In this document: in pieces, positions 27,601 through 36,340 of the stretch
Layout of the letters: each line of letters opens with the position of its first letter
Numbering within the stretch: the stretch's first letter is position 1
Source: JBOFDK01 sp051646925
GTDB taxonomy: Bacteria; Bacillota; Clostridia; Lachnospirales; Cellulosilyticaceae
Reading direction: 5' to 3'
DNA length: 64,000 nt
Assembly: GCA_051646925.1 (NCBI GenBank)
Contig: JBOFDK010000038.1
Span: forward strand, 1 to 64,000
The notes under the pieces: model-generated
Database searches by the model: none
What the model was told of the DNA's origin: nothing
What the model saw: only the letters and a program-made list of their open reading frames with translations
Program-made: the position numbers and the translations under genes

Positions 27601-29712
27601 ATTCAAGACCCTGAAAATGTAATATATGAGTTAGTTAGAGTTAAAGATAAAGAGTTAGATAGTGAGTTAAATCAAAAAAATGTATTACTAGATACAATTA
27701 AGAAAAAAGATAATCATTTTGTTTATGAAGCGTTTCCAAAACGAAATGAAGATGATAAAGATGCAGTAGTTAAACGTTCAAATGGGAAAACAGGAAAAGT
27801 GGATACATTTGAATTGTGGCAACATGGTGATGTACTAAGTTTTGAAGATACTGAGTTATTGCCAAATACAATTTATTATTACTATATAAGAACAGTTTAT
27901 AAGACAAGTGATGAACGGTCACAATTTATAATGTTGCCAGTGACTACGGATACGCTGGGCAATCCAATTAATTTAACTGTAGAATCTTTGAAAGACTACC
28001 AAGTAGATAATGAAGCACATGAGGCAGTAGTTAGTTTTTGGGCACCAGTACCAGAGGGATTTGATGTTAGGGATGGGAAAACATATGACTTTGAAATTGC
28101 TATTAGAGGAGATAACGATGAGCAGTTTTATATTGCAAATGTAGATAAAGAAAGGCCGTATATGACGAAGTACCGAACGGAAGTACCGATTGAAGGTGAT
28201 TATAGAAAATTTGTTTATACGATAAAGAACTTAGAACATGCAAAACGATATGATGTAAAAGTTCGTTTAGTAGATAGAACAAGGGGTAAGGATTTAGAAA
28301 TACGCTCTATTTATTCAAATATAGTTTCTATAAGAACGAATTTTAGTGAGGAAGATTACGAAAAAGAAGAGTTATATAAAGAATATCTTGAAAAATACGA
28401 ACAAGAAGCAAATAAGCTAAAAACAAATCCGTATTGGAAAGTGGGCGATACGAAAAATGAAGGAACATACAAATATAGAGATGCGTATTTGAAAAGTGAA
28501 TTAACGTTTGGAAAAGATTATAAGCTAGTTTCAGAAGGTGATGAAACGCTATATTATTATTTACCAAAAACAGCTTTGGAAATTGCGCGTCAAAATAATA
28601 CGATGATTGAAATTGTTATAGGAAACTATAATGCATATTTAAGACCGGGAATCGTGTATAAAAATGAGGCAATCAAAGAAGCGGAAGAAAAAATTCAAAA
28701 GAAATATATTGCAGATTATTACGTTTCGGTAGAAGTGAATGTAGAGAATATAAGTAGCTTGGTTATGGGGAATAAAGTTATTTTGCCAGAAATAGCTATT
28801 GATATGGAAGTTGTATATTTATATGAAGAAGAAAGTGAAGTAGAAAAACGTATTTTAACTAAAATAAATGAGCTTATTGAAGATGGTAGAGAAGATGTTA
28901 TAGAGGGAATTGAATATGCTATTAATTCGAACCGTTTTTCAAAAGAACGCTTAGATGAGATTATTGAAAAACAAATAAATTATATTAAAGATAAACATGC
29001 ATATGAAACAAAACGTATTATGAATAAAGTGGTAAACAAAGAAGCGCCAATTAGCCAAATTCAAAAACCACTACTTGTGCAAGTAAATGTAGGCGATTAC
29101 ACGCAAACCGAATGTTATTACGGAACTGAGAGTATATCATGGACTAAAGTGTATACGTATGCAATGGGTACGGGGATAGGATTTGAGGCAGAAAAGCTTG
29201 GAAAGTATGTAATAACAGGTAAAAAACAAACGACTGTTATAGTGCCTAACATACCAGGTGCAAATAATTTGATTACAAAATATGCGCTAACAGATTTTTT
29301 CACATTTGATGAACGTGGCATGCAAAGCTATGTAACGAAAGAACAGTTATATGGTTCGTTAGCAAGAATTATAGGAGCTCCAAGAGATAGTAATTATGTT
29401 TTAGCTTTGCAAAATAGAGGAATCAAACTTGTTATGCCAAATAATTTATATCAAACGGTTAGACAAGATGAGACTATTTATGTTGTAATGCAGGCATATG
29501 AAAAAATGTATTATAAGCCAATTCAATCAATTCAGATTACGAATAAACAAAGTGTGCAAAACATAGGTGCATTCCAAATGGCGTATAGAGATTATATTTA
29601 TGCAGCAGTTCAGCTAGAAGTTGTTATACCAAAAAACAATAAGATTGACCCAGCGTCACAAGTTAGAGCGGAAGACTATATAAGAATGCTTACAAAAATT
29701 ACGCCCAAATAG
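24652..29712 (+). CDS. Giant exported Fn3-rich protein A
   Basis: Not matched to a named protein. 1686 residues from ATG 24652, which is better spaced from GAAAGGG than the ATG three bases earlier. A signal peptide covers about 1-27 (MRKKIALILAIFIWSS, ending in VYA). The body is beta-rich; Fn3-like units are visible near 520-740, 940-1090 and 1110-1230, with the proline linker TTEPMPPTPDEQKPMPP between two of them. The last 450 residues are different and end in stretches resembling degenerate S-layer homology domains. It is secreted and probably wall-bound. The next gene starts 12 bases on and has the same architecture. Confidence 0.8.
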   Translation: MRKKIALILAIFIWSSIFSGIQLDVYAMSSKKLGLIELSLKGGNNQGISTNLSQERLELVTPAEKDEAAFSFPIMNGREVKVGTYILEYYIQGNETYRIEAEFEFKSDYTADVTIKMFKENSDKPEQVKFVEYKDYYGDINDESNGFEFKKTLKFKSGLDTEYEKGLKVSIGGFAPIQMYVDSDKGVLNFSTKNINAGLITPFKLMYSGGVAATDEQTIDVFKGLDDTIVKPTHLLSEEESKNISPDNLDRTIGLPSLELIDIEENRIDGTNFKYGEPGTRPGVVVQITTPKKIKDGKFVLLDDVDGSSELINVKLTLTNPYETGLPLTVKFPLKSGEPVVGFGVQNGVVGIHDGKYEVYISQDNYTGITEKEAIEKKIAKECIWKEIAKAEIYHTELELDGEVLANTNTLSRSYSTDLGYTYVKYGVEKTSETSITFNIEPYKIQQEGTITYILTRNGKEIERRTYSPGDNVSITTNLKAVDDVYQIEVLRASDGKEVSYKSQKIRVDAQIFGELTPIQTNEIISIDNIWVIPNRNINANEGQVAPDSVMFDLQWRAPANLVNTILKSEKDAIYYELEISDKLDGIYNLNTIFKVVKENQNNIGVYLYDKNYSDEAPKKGYYDAATNTFSFKEVVIKRPSKNIENEAEKDKWQKIEMPKDYENLYSYPDAKNDISFEDSLEYTVPNVFYFRMRNFYVKDGYKGMAKSGYSVSKPVTLDITNFLIPPVTNVRKLDLTDEESKLFGKYSWKIGYEGISLEKYKKYLLEPLGIVLNEKDEDALTRVYSTYLYNATSNIEEVFKELSKEDMEDEEIEPVKRFVLASEYEESKHSTYNGIIYDGNNSEGAYDLTKRINEKTSKTYQDYIRENGVVRFDTYSDIDKTDTFTPQETILFTGLEPNTPYAVQIRVQVERYKKEDSKWERIKPNVYSVFSKILTYTTTTEPMPPTPDEQKPMPPTNFWEEIEAKGKTTAVLAWEESEFAKTIQDPENVIYELVRVKDKELDSELNQKNVLLDTIKKKDNHFVYEAFPKRNEDDKDAVVKRSNGKTGKVDTFELWQHGDVLSFEDTELLPNTIYYYYIRTVYKTSDERSQFIMLPVTTDTLGNPINLTVESLKDYQVDNEAHEAVVSFWAPVPEGFDVRDGKTYDFEIAIRGDNDEQFYIANVDKERPYMTKYRTEVPIEGDYRKFVYTIKNLEHAKRYDVKVRLVDRTRGKDLEIRSIYSNIVSIRTNFSEEDYEKEELYKEYLEKYEQEANKLKTNPYWKVGDTKNEGTYKYRDAYLKSELTFGKDYKLVSEGDETLYYYLPKTALEIARQNNTMIEIVIGNYNAYLRPGIVYKNEAIKEAEEKIQKKYIADYYVSVEVNVENISSLVMGNKVILPEIAIDMEVVYLYEEESEVEKRILTKINELIEDGREDVIEGIEYAINSNRFSKERLDEIIEKQINYIKDKHAYETKRIMNKVVNKEAPISQIQKPLLVQVNVGDYTQTECYYGTESISWTKVYTYAMGTGIGFEAEKLGKYVITGKKQTTVIVPNIPGANNLITKYALTDFFTFDERGMQSYVTKEQLYGSLARIIGAPRDSNYVLALQNRGIKLVMPNNLYQTVRQDETIYVVMQAYEKMYYKPIQSIQITNKQSVQNIGAFQMAYRDYIYAAVQLEVVIPKNNKIDPASQVRAEDYIRMLTKITPK

Positions 29713-29724
29713 GGAGGGAAATAT

Positions 29725-32700
29725 ATGAAAATCAAGCAAATCATCGCAGCGGTATTAATAGGTGCTATAACAGCGCCTTTCATGCCGCAAGTGATTTATG
29801 CGAATACGCAGTCGTCTATAACAAGTATTAGTATTCCCCAAAATGGGATAACTCATAAGGAAATTGCAATGGGTGTAGATGGAACTACTAAAATAGCCCC
29901 ATCAGTTAGAGTGAAATGGAAAGCACCAAAACCTATAGATGGCGAAGGCACAGATATTACAAATCCAGATGCAAAGCATGATGTAGAGTATTACCAAATT
30001 GTTTTGAAGAAAAATGGTGATAAAGCACCGATAAGAAGTCAGTCGATAAAACCTAGTGAATTAGAAAAAATAGGTGATGAATATATTTTTGAAATAAACG
30101 GAAATACAAAGTTTGGGTTTGATAATAGTGAAAATCAAATCAATACAAGTTATACATTTGATAACGGTTCTGTGTATGAGATAGGTGTTGAAGCGGTGCA
30201 TTGGCACTATAAATACACAGAAGATAATATACGTGTTCGAGATAAAGTAATAGTTGGTCCTATAGAAAAAACAATTATGGTGGCTACAGACTTTGATACA
30301 GAAGTTAGAAGTCAAGACCAGGGACTAGATGTAATGTGGGAGTATATTCCTGGAGCAAATTACAAGTTAACATATGCAAAAGGTCAAAAAGAAACGAAAA
30401 AAGATTTTGAAAAAAATGCGTTTCCACCAGTTAAAATTAGTGCAAAAGAAGCAAAAGAATTGTATGATAGCGGAAATGTAGAAAATGGGAAGATAGTGTA
30501 TCGTATAGATAAACTAGACCCAAAACAAAACTATTCGGTGATGGTTGAACTTGAGGAGTATTTTACGCCAAATAATACACCTGTATACGGAGTTATAAAA
30601 AATGAAAATACTGACAAAGCAGGGCCAAAAGTTGTGCAAGGCTGGACAGATATAGAGTTTAAGTTTTTAGCAATAAACCAAGATTTATTAGAACTTTCAT
30701 GGGATAGTTTTATGGGGGCAATAGAGTCAAAAAACTTGAAAAAAATTGAAGTATATGCAAAAGAAGCAGGTACGTCTCAGGCAAGAGTTATAGCGGAAAA
30801 AATTATTGGCGGAGGGTCAATACCAAGAGATATTGTAATTCAAATGCCAAAAGTAAAAACAGAATATGCGATAAGATTTATTTTTGATACGACGCCAGAA
30901 ACATACGTAGAAACAAAATTTCAAATGTATGATCCAGTTGCAAATATAGTGCAAACACCACTAGCACCAAAAGTACCAAAACCTTTTGGTCCAAATGTAG
31001 AGATTACAGAAAGTAATAAAAAATTGTATTTGGTAACAGGAGATAGACGTTTATCAGTAAATGCACATACAAATCCAGAATTTATTAGTAATACATTTCA
31101 TGCTCAAATAGGGAAAGAAGCGTATGTGCAACTTGTATGGGATGCGTATAAAGCTCCAAATGATGAAACTATGGTTGATTATGACCTTGTGTATGATATT
31201 TGGATGAGTGATAACTTAGATGAGATAGGTGATAAAGATAAAGAGGTAATAAAAAATTATCAAGTTCCAACAAATCAATTTATAACTAACCATTTAGATT
31301 CAAATGAAGTTTTAGGATTTAAAGTGCAACTTGGACAGTATAGAAGTGATGGAGTGTTAACTGCTGTTAAAGCAAACAAAACATATTACATTCAAATAGT
31401 TGCAAAACGAAAAAAAGATCCAAATTCAGAACCGGAATCAGATAAAGATTTTGTTATATCACAACCTACACTAGTTACTATTACAGTGGATAAAGATGGT
31501 AATATTTTTCAACCACCAGTACTTGGAAAGTTGCCACTTTCTATTAAAGAAGAAGAGGTGACAGAGAAGTCATTAGTTATAGAGTGGTTAACAAAATGGA
31601 ATGAAGTTTTTGCAAAAGATATTTCTAAATACGATGCTTTTGATAACGATGAAAAAACATTAGCAGAAATAGGTACAGGGGTAGTGTATTTATCATCAGC
31701 AGAACCTTTTTTACGTTTTAAAGGTAAAGAAAATAAGTTGAATTTAAATGATAAAACTTTGCAAGAAGCAATAGTAATAGGAAAATTACAAGACCATTTA
31801 AAAAAATATGGCGTAGAAAATGATTTTACAAGACGAAAACTTGCACTTGGTGATGACGTATCATATGAGATAAACGTAATGCCATATACAGAACTTGAAA
31901 GTCATATAGGTGGCAAAGATGAAAGTTTAATAGTTACATGGCTCAAAGAAACGTTTGGAAAAGGAGTAGATAATTCTCTTATTACATGGGAAGGTATTAC
32001 GCCGATAGATGGAGATAAAGATGCCAATAACCGTACATGGAAAGAATATGAAATTAATAAAACGACAAAAGGGGAAGCGCTAACGCCAAATACTAGATAT
32101 TTTATAATGATTAGAGCTTACCGTATGGTAGATGGAAAAAAAGAAGTACAAACATTCCCAAGCTATGTAGTTGGTACAACAAGTGCGGATTATGTTACAC
32201 CAGAGCCAAAACCTGTAGCACCAGACTTATATTATAGAGAAAATAGTAAAACAGATGCATCGTTTGGTGTGTGGTGGAAATACGATAAAAACTTTGATTA
32301 CGAAATAGTTTATAGTACAGGAGATGATAGTGCAAAAGCGCAACCGCTACCATTTACGATAGTAGACAAAGTAACAGATAGTAACGTATTAGAAAATAAA
32401 TACTTTTTTAAAGATGGTGAAGAAGCGGATGTTGTTATAAGGGGGTTATTTCCAGAGACGACATATAACGTTTGGATTCGTGCAAAACAAAAAATAGGAA
32501 CAGAGGTATCGGAATTTAGTACGCCAGTTACAGTAAGAACAGAAGAATTAGCAATACCTGATATACCAACAGGACTAGGACCTGCATCAGCGCAAAGTTT
32601 ACATGATTTAGGTCTTGAATTTGAAGCGATTGGTGAAGATTATATTACAATTGAATGGACAAAAAATAATAACGATATTGGAACAATTACAGAAGGAACT

Positions 32701-34104
32701 ATTACTAAACGATATGAATATGACATAGCGTTTGCAGATGATACTGAATTTACAAACCAAAGAGTAGTTACAGTTATGGATACGGCAAGTACGTGGCTAG
32801 ATGTATCTTATATTGCAAAAAACATTATAAAATACAACAATTTGCGTATGAATTACCCATATTATTTTAAAGTGAAAGCAAGAGTTGTATGGACTGATTC
32901 AGCAACTGGAAAAACGCTAACAAAAGAATCTGAGTTTTCAAAAACTGTAAAACTCGCTACAAAAAAATCAAGTGGAGAGTATGATGGTGGTGAAAATGAC
33001 AATATTGTAACTTATCCAAATGAAACAGAGCAAAGTTATAAAGACGGAGTATGGCAACTAGAACTTGTAGACACGCAAAGAATTATAAGCGATATTGCAA
33101 CGGGTAAAGCGTATTATTATACGATAGAAATGAATCTGTATGATGGACGTATAGACGCTGTAACTAGGCGACTTATTATACCGATAAATGTGATGAAAGC
33201 GCTGTATAATCAAAAAATGGAACTAAAAGTAGTTACAAAACAAGCTACTTATAAAATACCAGCAAAAGCTATAGGTTATGCTATAGAAAATGCAAATGCA
33301 AAAGATAAATTGCAAATAGATTTTGAAACTATATTAGCGTATGACTTAGGTAGTTTTGGACTTAGTTATCCATATGCACTAGAATCAGCAGAACAAATGA
33401 AACTGCAAATTCAAAGTGTGAACGGAGTACCAAAAATTATAGAATATTTTGAGCATAATATAGATGTTGCGATGAAGCTTGTAAATGCTAATAGTTATAG
33501 TGAAAATAACTATAAGACGTACACGTATGACTACACAAAAGGTAGATGGGTTCAGACAAATGGACAAATACGAGCTAGTGTTAACGAAACATCAATTGGT
33601 GCAAAAAATAACTATGTAGGTATATATGCATTGTATAAAATAGATACTTATTATGATAAAAAAGATGTTAATTATGCGATGCAACAACTAACAAATAGAT
33701 ATAACATTCCGCTTATTGGAAGTCGTTATACGCAAAATATGAATGTGCATAGCAACCAGTTCATAAATCTTCTTCTTCAGATTGCGCTTAATAAAAAAGA
33801 TATTAATCTTGATGAGAGTGTGACAAATGAAAGAAGACAACAGGCAAATGCGAGTCGTATTTACCTAGCTAATGAATCTGGGTATGTAACACAAGAACAA
33901 GCGGTGAACGGAGTTATCAAACTATACGAGATGCGCACAGGAAGCCGTATACAAGCAAGTGCAACAGTACCTACGGCAGTAAGCCGGGTGTATAGGGAAA
34001 GTGTTGAGAAAGCGTATACGATAGGTCTAATCAATAGCATTGAACCAAAGAAAAGTATTACTTACGGAGAATTAGCAACTTTAGTGATTAATGTTTTGGA
34101 TTAG
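29725..34104 (+). CDS. Giant exported Fn3-rich protein B with SLH-like end
   Basis: 1459 residues; signal peptide MKIKQIIAAVLIGAITAPFM with cleavage near residue 26 (IYA). Fn3-like units are visible at about 35-170, 825-930 and 945-1090, with other beta domains between. Near 1100-1250 is a domain also present in protein A. The C terminus (VEKAYTIGLINS ... ITYGELATLVINVL) reads like an S-layer homology repeat, the module that binds pyruvylated wall polymer. It follows protein A by 12 bases behind GGGAGGG, so they are almost certainly co-expressed. A surface scaffold or adhesin role is inferred. Confidence 0.8.
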   Translation: MKIKQIIAAVLIGAITAPFMPQVIYANTQSSITSISIPQNGITHKEIAMGVDGTTKIAPSVRVKWKAPKPIDGEGTDITNPDAKHDVEYYQIVLKKNGDKAPIRSQSIKPSELEKIGDEYIFEINGNTKFGFDNSENQINTSYTFDNGSVYEIGVEAVHWHYKYTEDNIRVRDKVIVGPIEKTIMVATDFDTEVRSQDQGLDVMWEYIPGANYKLTYAKGQKETKKDFEKNAFPPVKISAKEAKELYDSGNVENGKIVYRIDKLDPKQNYSVMVELEEYFTPNNTPVYGVIKNENTDKAGPKVVQGWTDIEFKFLAINQDLLELSWDSFMGAIESKNLKKIEVYAKEAGTSQARVIAEKIIGGGSIPRDIVIQMPKVKTEYAIRFIFDTTPETYVETKFQMYDPVANIVQTPLAPKVPKPFGPNVEITESNKKLYLVTGDRRLSVNAHTNPEFISNTFHAQIGKEAYVQLVWDAYKAPNDETMVDYDLVYDIWMSDNLDEIGDKDKEVIKNYQVPTNQFITNHLDSNEVLGFKVQLGQYRSDGVLTAVKANKTYYIQIVAKRKKDPNSEPESDKDFVISQPTLVTITVDKDGNIFQPPVLGKLPLSIKEEEVTEKSLVIEWLTKWNEVFAKDISKYDAFDNDEKTLAEIGTGVVYLSSAEPFLRFKGKENKLNLNDKTLQEAIVIGKLQDHLKKYGVENDFTRRKLALGDDVSYEINVMPYTELESHIGGKDESLIVTWLKETFGKGVDNSLITWEGITPIDGDKDANNRTWKEYEINKTTKGEALTPNTRYFIMIRAYRMVDGKKEVQTFPSYVVGTTSADYVTPEPKPVAPDLYYRENSKTDASFGVWWKYDKNFDYEIVYSTGDDSAKAQPLPFTIVDKVTDSNVLENKYFFKDGEEADVVIRGLFPETTYNVWIRAKQKIGTEVSEFSTPVTVRTEELAIPDIPTGLGPASAQSLHDLGLEFEAIGEDYITIEWTKNNNDIGTITEGTITKRYEYDIAFADDTEFTNQRVVTVMDTASTWLDVSYIAKNIIKYNNLRMNYPYYFKVKARVVWTDSATGKTLTKESEFSKTVKLATKKSSGEYDGGENDNIVTYPNETEQSYKDGVWQLELVDTQRIISDIATGKAYYYTIEMNLYDGRIDAVTRRLIIPINVMKALYNQKMELKVVTKQATYKIPAKAIGYAIENANAKDKLQIDFETILAYDLGSFGLSYPYALESAEQMKLQIQSVNGVPKIIEYFEHNIDVAMKLVNANSYSENNYKTYTYDYTKGRWVQTNGQIRASVNETSIGAKNNYVGIYALYKIDTYYDKKDVNYAMQQLTNRYNIPLIGSRYTQNMNVHSNQFINLLLQIALNKKDINLDESVTNERRQQANASRIYLANESGYVTQEQAVNGVIKLYEMRTGSRIQASATVPTAVSRVYRESVEKAYTIGLINSIEPKKSITYGELATLVINVLD

Positions 34105-34141
34105 TTTTATAGCAAATTTTAAAAATCATTGAATAAAAAAT

Positions 34142-34188
34142 AAAAAAACCTCCATACTTTAAATAAAGTTAAAGTAGGAGGTTTTTTT
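34142..34188 (+). terminator. Terminator that contains an RBS in its 3' arm
   Basis: AAAAAACCTCC with the following TACTTT-like part pairs with AAAGTAGGAGGTTTTTTT, ending the giant-gene unit. The 3' arm holds AGGAGG, which is at correct spacing for the ATG at 34189. Confidence 0.85.
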
Positions 34189-34275
34189 ATGCCAGCTGAA
34201 CGAATGATTAAGATTATACTAGGTGTAATGTGTATTGGAATTGTACTTATTACAGGAATTCACGTTTACTTCTAA
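34189..34275 (+). CDS. 28-residue membrane peptide (small ORF)
   Basis: ATG 34189 lies seven bases after AGGAGG and opens a 28-codon frame ending TAA at 34275. The peptide begins MPAERMIK and continues as one hydrophobic helix (IILGVMCIGIVLITGI) ending HVYF. Charged N terminus, single membrane span, its own ribosome binding site and a terminator directly after it make a real small gene plausible. It could instead be chance. No family is recognised; it might belong with spoIID downstream or be a stand-alone peptide. Confidence 0.5.
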   Translation: MPAERMIKIILGVMCIGIVLITGIHVYF

Positions 34276-34305
34276 AAGGACAAGCATAAACTTGTCTTTT
34301 TTTTC
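34275..34305 (+). terminator. Terminator after the small ORF
   Basis: AAGGACAAG, loop CATAAA, CTTGTCTTT and a run of eight T, with one G-T pair. It begins at the stop codon of the 28-residue ORF. Confidence 0.8.
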
Positions 34306-34344
34306 ATATCTATAGAATAGATAAAAAGAAAGGTGGGGATATGC

Positions 34345-35247
34345 GTGATTCAAAAAATAAGCATACGATGTGGGGCGCTAATGGCTGCCGTTTTTATATT
34401 GCCAGTTGTTATAGTGTTTGGAGGAAAATTCTACGATCCAATTTTGTTAGATGGGGTTTTGGAGATGAAACAAAATACAAGTCAAAAAAGTATGGATGAT
34501 TATAGGGAAGAAGAAGTAATTAGTATTTTAGCAAAATCAATTGCACCAGAGAGTCCACTTGAAGCTATAAAGGCGCAGGCTGTTATCGTTAGAACATATA
34601 TGTTAAGACGAGAACTTGGTATAGTTGAAGAGGGTGAACTTGTAGGAATGACAGAAGAAGAGATGCGTAATCAGTGGAAAGGTGAGTATTCATCTAGATA
34701 TGCATTATATGAATCAGCAGCTAAGGGTACAGCCAAAGAAGTTATTTTTTATGAAGATGAACTTATTGAGCCTGTATATCATAAAGAAAGTGCAGGGGCA
34801 ACGCGCGATGCAATCAATTTATATAAAGTAGACATTCCGTATTTGAAGCCAGTTCCAAGTAGTTATGATACAGGAAGTAGTGAAACAAGTATTTCAAAAC
34901 AACAATTTAAAGAAAAAATAGAAAAGCAATATAAGAGTGTGTTGCTAGATGTTACATACATAGAAAATCAAATTCAAATTGTTTCAAGAGATGAAAGTGG
35001 ATACGTTCAAAGTTTACAAGTTGGAAATATTCTTATGACAGGAGAAGAGTTTAGAGAACTGTTAGGTTTACAATCATCAGCTTTTACTATTCGAGCGGAT
35101 GGAGATATGATTGTATTTACAACAAAAGGAACAGGACATGGTGTAGGTATGAGCCAAGTTGGAGCTTGCGCTATGGCAGAGCAAGGAAAAACGTATAAAG
35201 AAATACTAAAACATTACTATACGGGTACCGAAATTCATAAGAAATAA
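34345..35247 (+). CDS. spoIID: Stage II sporulation protein D
   Basis: Lytic transglycosylase of the SpoIID/LytB family that degrades septal peptidoglycan during engulfment with SpoIIM and SpoIIP. The start is GTG 34345, well placed after AAAGGTGGGG; an in-frame GTG at 34333 overlaps that site. The product has 300 residues. An N-terminal membrane anchor lies at about 8-30. Conserved blocks are ESPLEAIKAQAVIVRTY, the catalytic-glutamate region YHKESAGATRDA, and the C-terminal GHGVGMSQVGACAMAEQG. It leads the usual spoIID-spoIIQ-spoIIID-mreB neighbourhood of Clostridia. Confidence 0.95.
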   Translation: MIQKISIRCGALMAAVFILPVVIVFGGKFYDPILLDGVLEMKQNTSQKSMDDYREEEVISILAKSIAPESPLEAIKAQAVIVRTYMLRRELGIVEEGELVGMTEEEMRNQWKGEYSSRYALYESAAKGTAKEVIFYEDELIEPVYHKESAGATRDAINLYKVDIPYLKPVPSSYDTGSSETSISKQQFKEKIEKQYKSVLLDVTYIENQIQIVSRDESGYVQSLQVGNILMTGEEFRELLGLQSSAFTIRADGDMIVFTTKGTGHGVGMSQVGACAMAEQGKTYKEILKHYYTGTEIHKK

Positions 35248-35275
35248 AAAAAAATAATAAAAAAAAATTTAGAGT

Positions 35276-35304
35276 GAATAAATAAGAATTTCTTCGGCGA
35301 TAAT
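35276..35304 (+). promoter_or_regulatory. Candidate sigma-F/G promoter of spoIIQ-like gene
   Basis: GAATA at 35276-35280 and GGCGATAAT at 35296-35304, exactly 15 bases apart. This fits the forespore consensus (GywTA-N15-GGnrAnAnT) except one -35 base. spoIIQ is a sigma-F target in Bacillus, so place and type agree. Confidence 0.6.
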
Positions 35305-35326
35305 CTGATTGTCGGAGGTGTAAAGG

Positions 35327-36187
35327 ATGAATACAAATAAGTTAAAAGAATTTACTAAAAAATACGGTTTTTATGTAGCAGTAGGTGTTGTCAGCGTTAG
35401 TGCAGTTTTTGCAGTGGTACTTACAAATAGTACAGACGATACAGCACAAGTAGATGTTCAAAGTCCAAATACTGAACAAGGTGTGGATTTTGTAGCAGGA
35501 ATGACAAATGAGAATGACATCGTATCTTCAATGGAAGAAGATACAATATTAACAGAAGATGTAGAAATAGTAGAAACATTTGACCAAATCGATGAAGTGG
35601 CTAATGTTGATACAGAAGAAGATATTGAGGAAGTAGTGTCAGAAACATTTAGTACGACAACTGCGGAATTAAATGAAGAACCATTTTTTGCAGAAGGAGA
35701 TACACTTAGCTGGCCAGTAGAAGGTGAAATCATCGTTCCTTATAGAGACGATAATACAAGACATTGGTTTAGTACTGCATTAGAACAAACTATGCGTACG
35801 TATGGTGTTTGTATTTCAGCAAAAGAAGGTGAAAGTGTTAAATCACCTGCAAAAGGTAAATTGATTGAAATAGTAGAAGATTCTATGAGTCATGATTGCA
35901 CAAAACTTGTAGGAAATGTTGGACAAATCGCTATTATTGATATTGGTAATGGATATACAGCAGAAGTTGGTTTCCAAAATGGCCAAGTAGACAAAGAGTT
36001 ATTAGGTCAAGTAGTTGAAGCATCACAAGTTATTGGAACAGCAGGAAATGGTACAGGTCCGTTTGCGGATCAATCATACAACGTATATTTACAAGTAAAA
36101 CATAATGACAATGTTGTAGACCCTACAGGTATGCTTGCATTTAATGAAAATGTAGCTGGTGTAGATATGGGACATGTTAATAATTAA
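35327..36187 (+). CDS. spoIIQ: M23-fold protein, SpoIIQ-like, catalytic residues lost
   Basis: 286 residues: short cytoplasmic tail, membrane helix at about 15-32, acidic linker rich in Asp/Glu to about residue 120, then a LytM/M23 fold (LSWPVEGEIIVPY onward to PTGML). By position between spoIID and spoIIID it is the forespore channel protein that docks with SpoIIIAH. The metal ligands of active M23 enzymes are missing: the HxxxD region reads YGVCISA and the HxH region reads NVYLQV. A structural, non-enzymatic role is therefore likely, as in Bacillus SpoIIQ. Confidence 0.85.
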   Translation: MNTNKLKEFTKKYGFYVAVGVVSVSAVFAVVLTNSTDDTAQVDVQSPNTEQGVDFVAGMTNENDIVSSMEEDTILTEDVEIVETFDQIDEVANVDTEEDIEEVVSETFSTTTAELNEEPFFAEGDTLSWPVEGEIIVPYRDDNTRHWFSTALEQTMRTYGVCISAKEGESVKSPAKGKLIEIVEDSMSHDCTKLVGNVGQIAIIDIGNGYTAEVGFQNGQVDKELLGQVVEASQVIGTAGNGTGPFADQSYNVYLQVKHNDNVVDPTGMLAFNENVAGVDMGHVNN

Positions 36188-36197
36188 CACAATCAGA

Positions 36198-36238
36198 AAA
36201 ATAGTTCAAACTCATATGAGGTTTGAACTATTTTTTTT
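36198..36238 (+). terminator. Terminator after spoIIQ-like gene
   Basis: ATAGTTCAAAC (36201-36211) pairs with GTTTGAACTAT (36221-36231), followed by a T run. Confidence 0.88.
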
Positions 36239-36340
36239 GAATTTTTTGAAAAAAAAGCTTGTACGGCATATTTTTTGTGAATAAAGGAGGAACAATTAGC
36301 ATATCTATTAATCAAGAGTTGTGTTAAGGGGGGCCTTTTC

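Noticed and set aside
36267..36274. CATATTTT as sigma-E -10 box for spoIIID
   Set aside because: A sigma-E promoter is expected here, but no matching -35 sequence exists at 13-15 bases upstream, so I could not support it.
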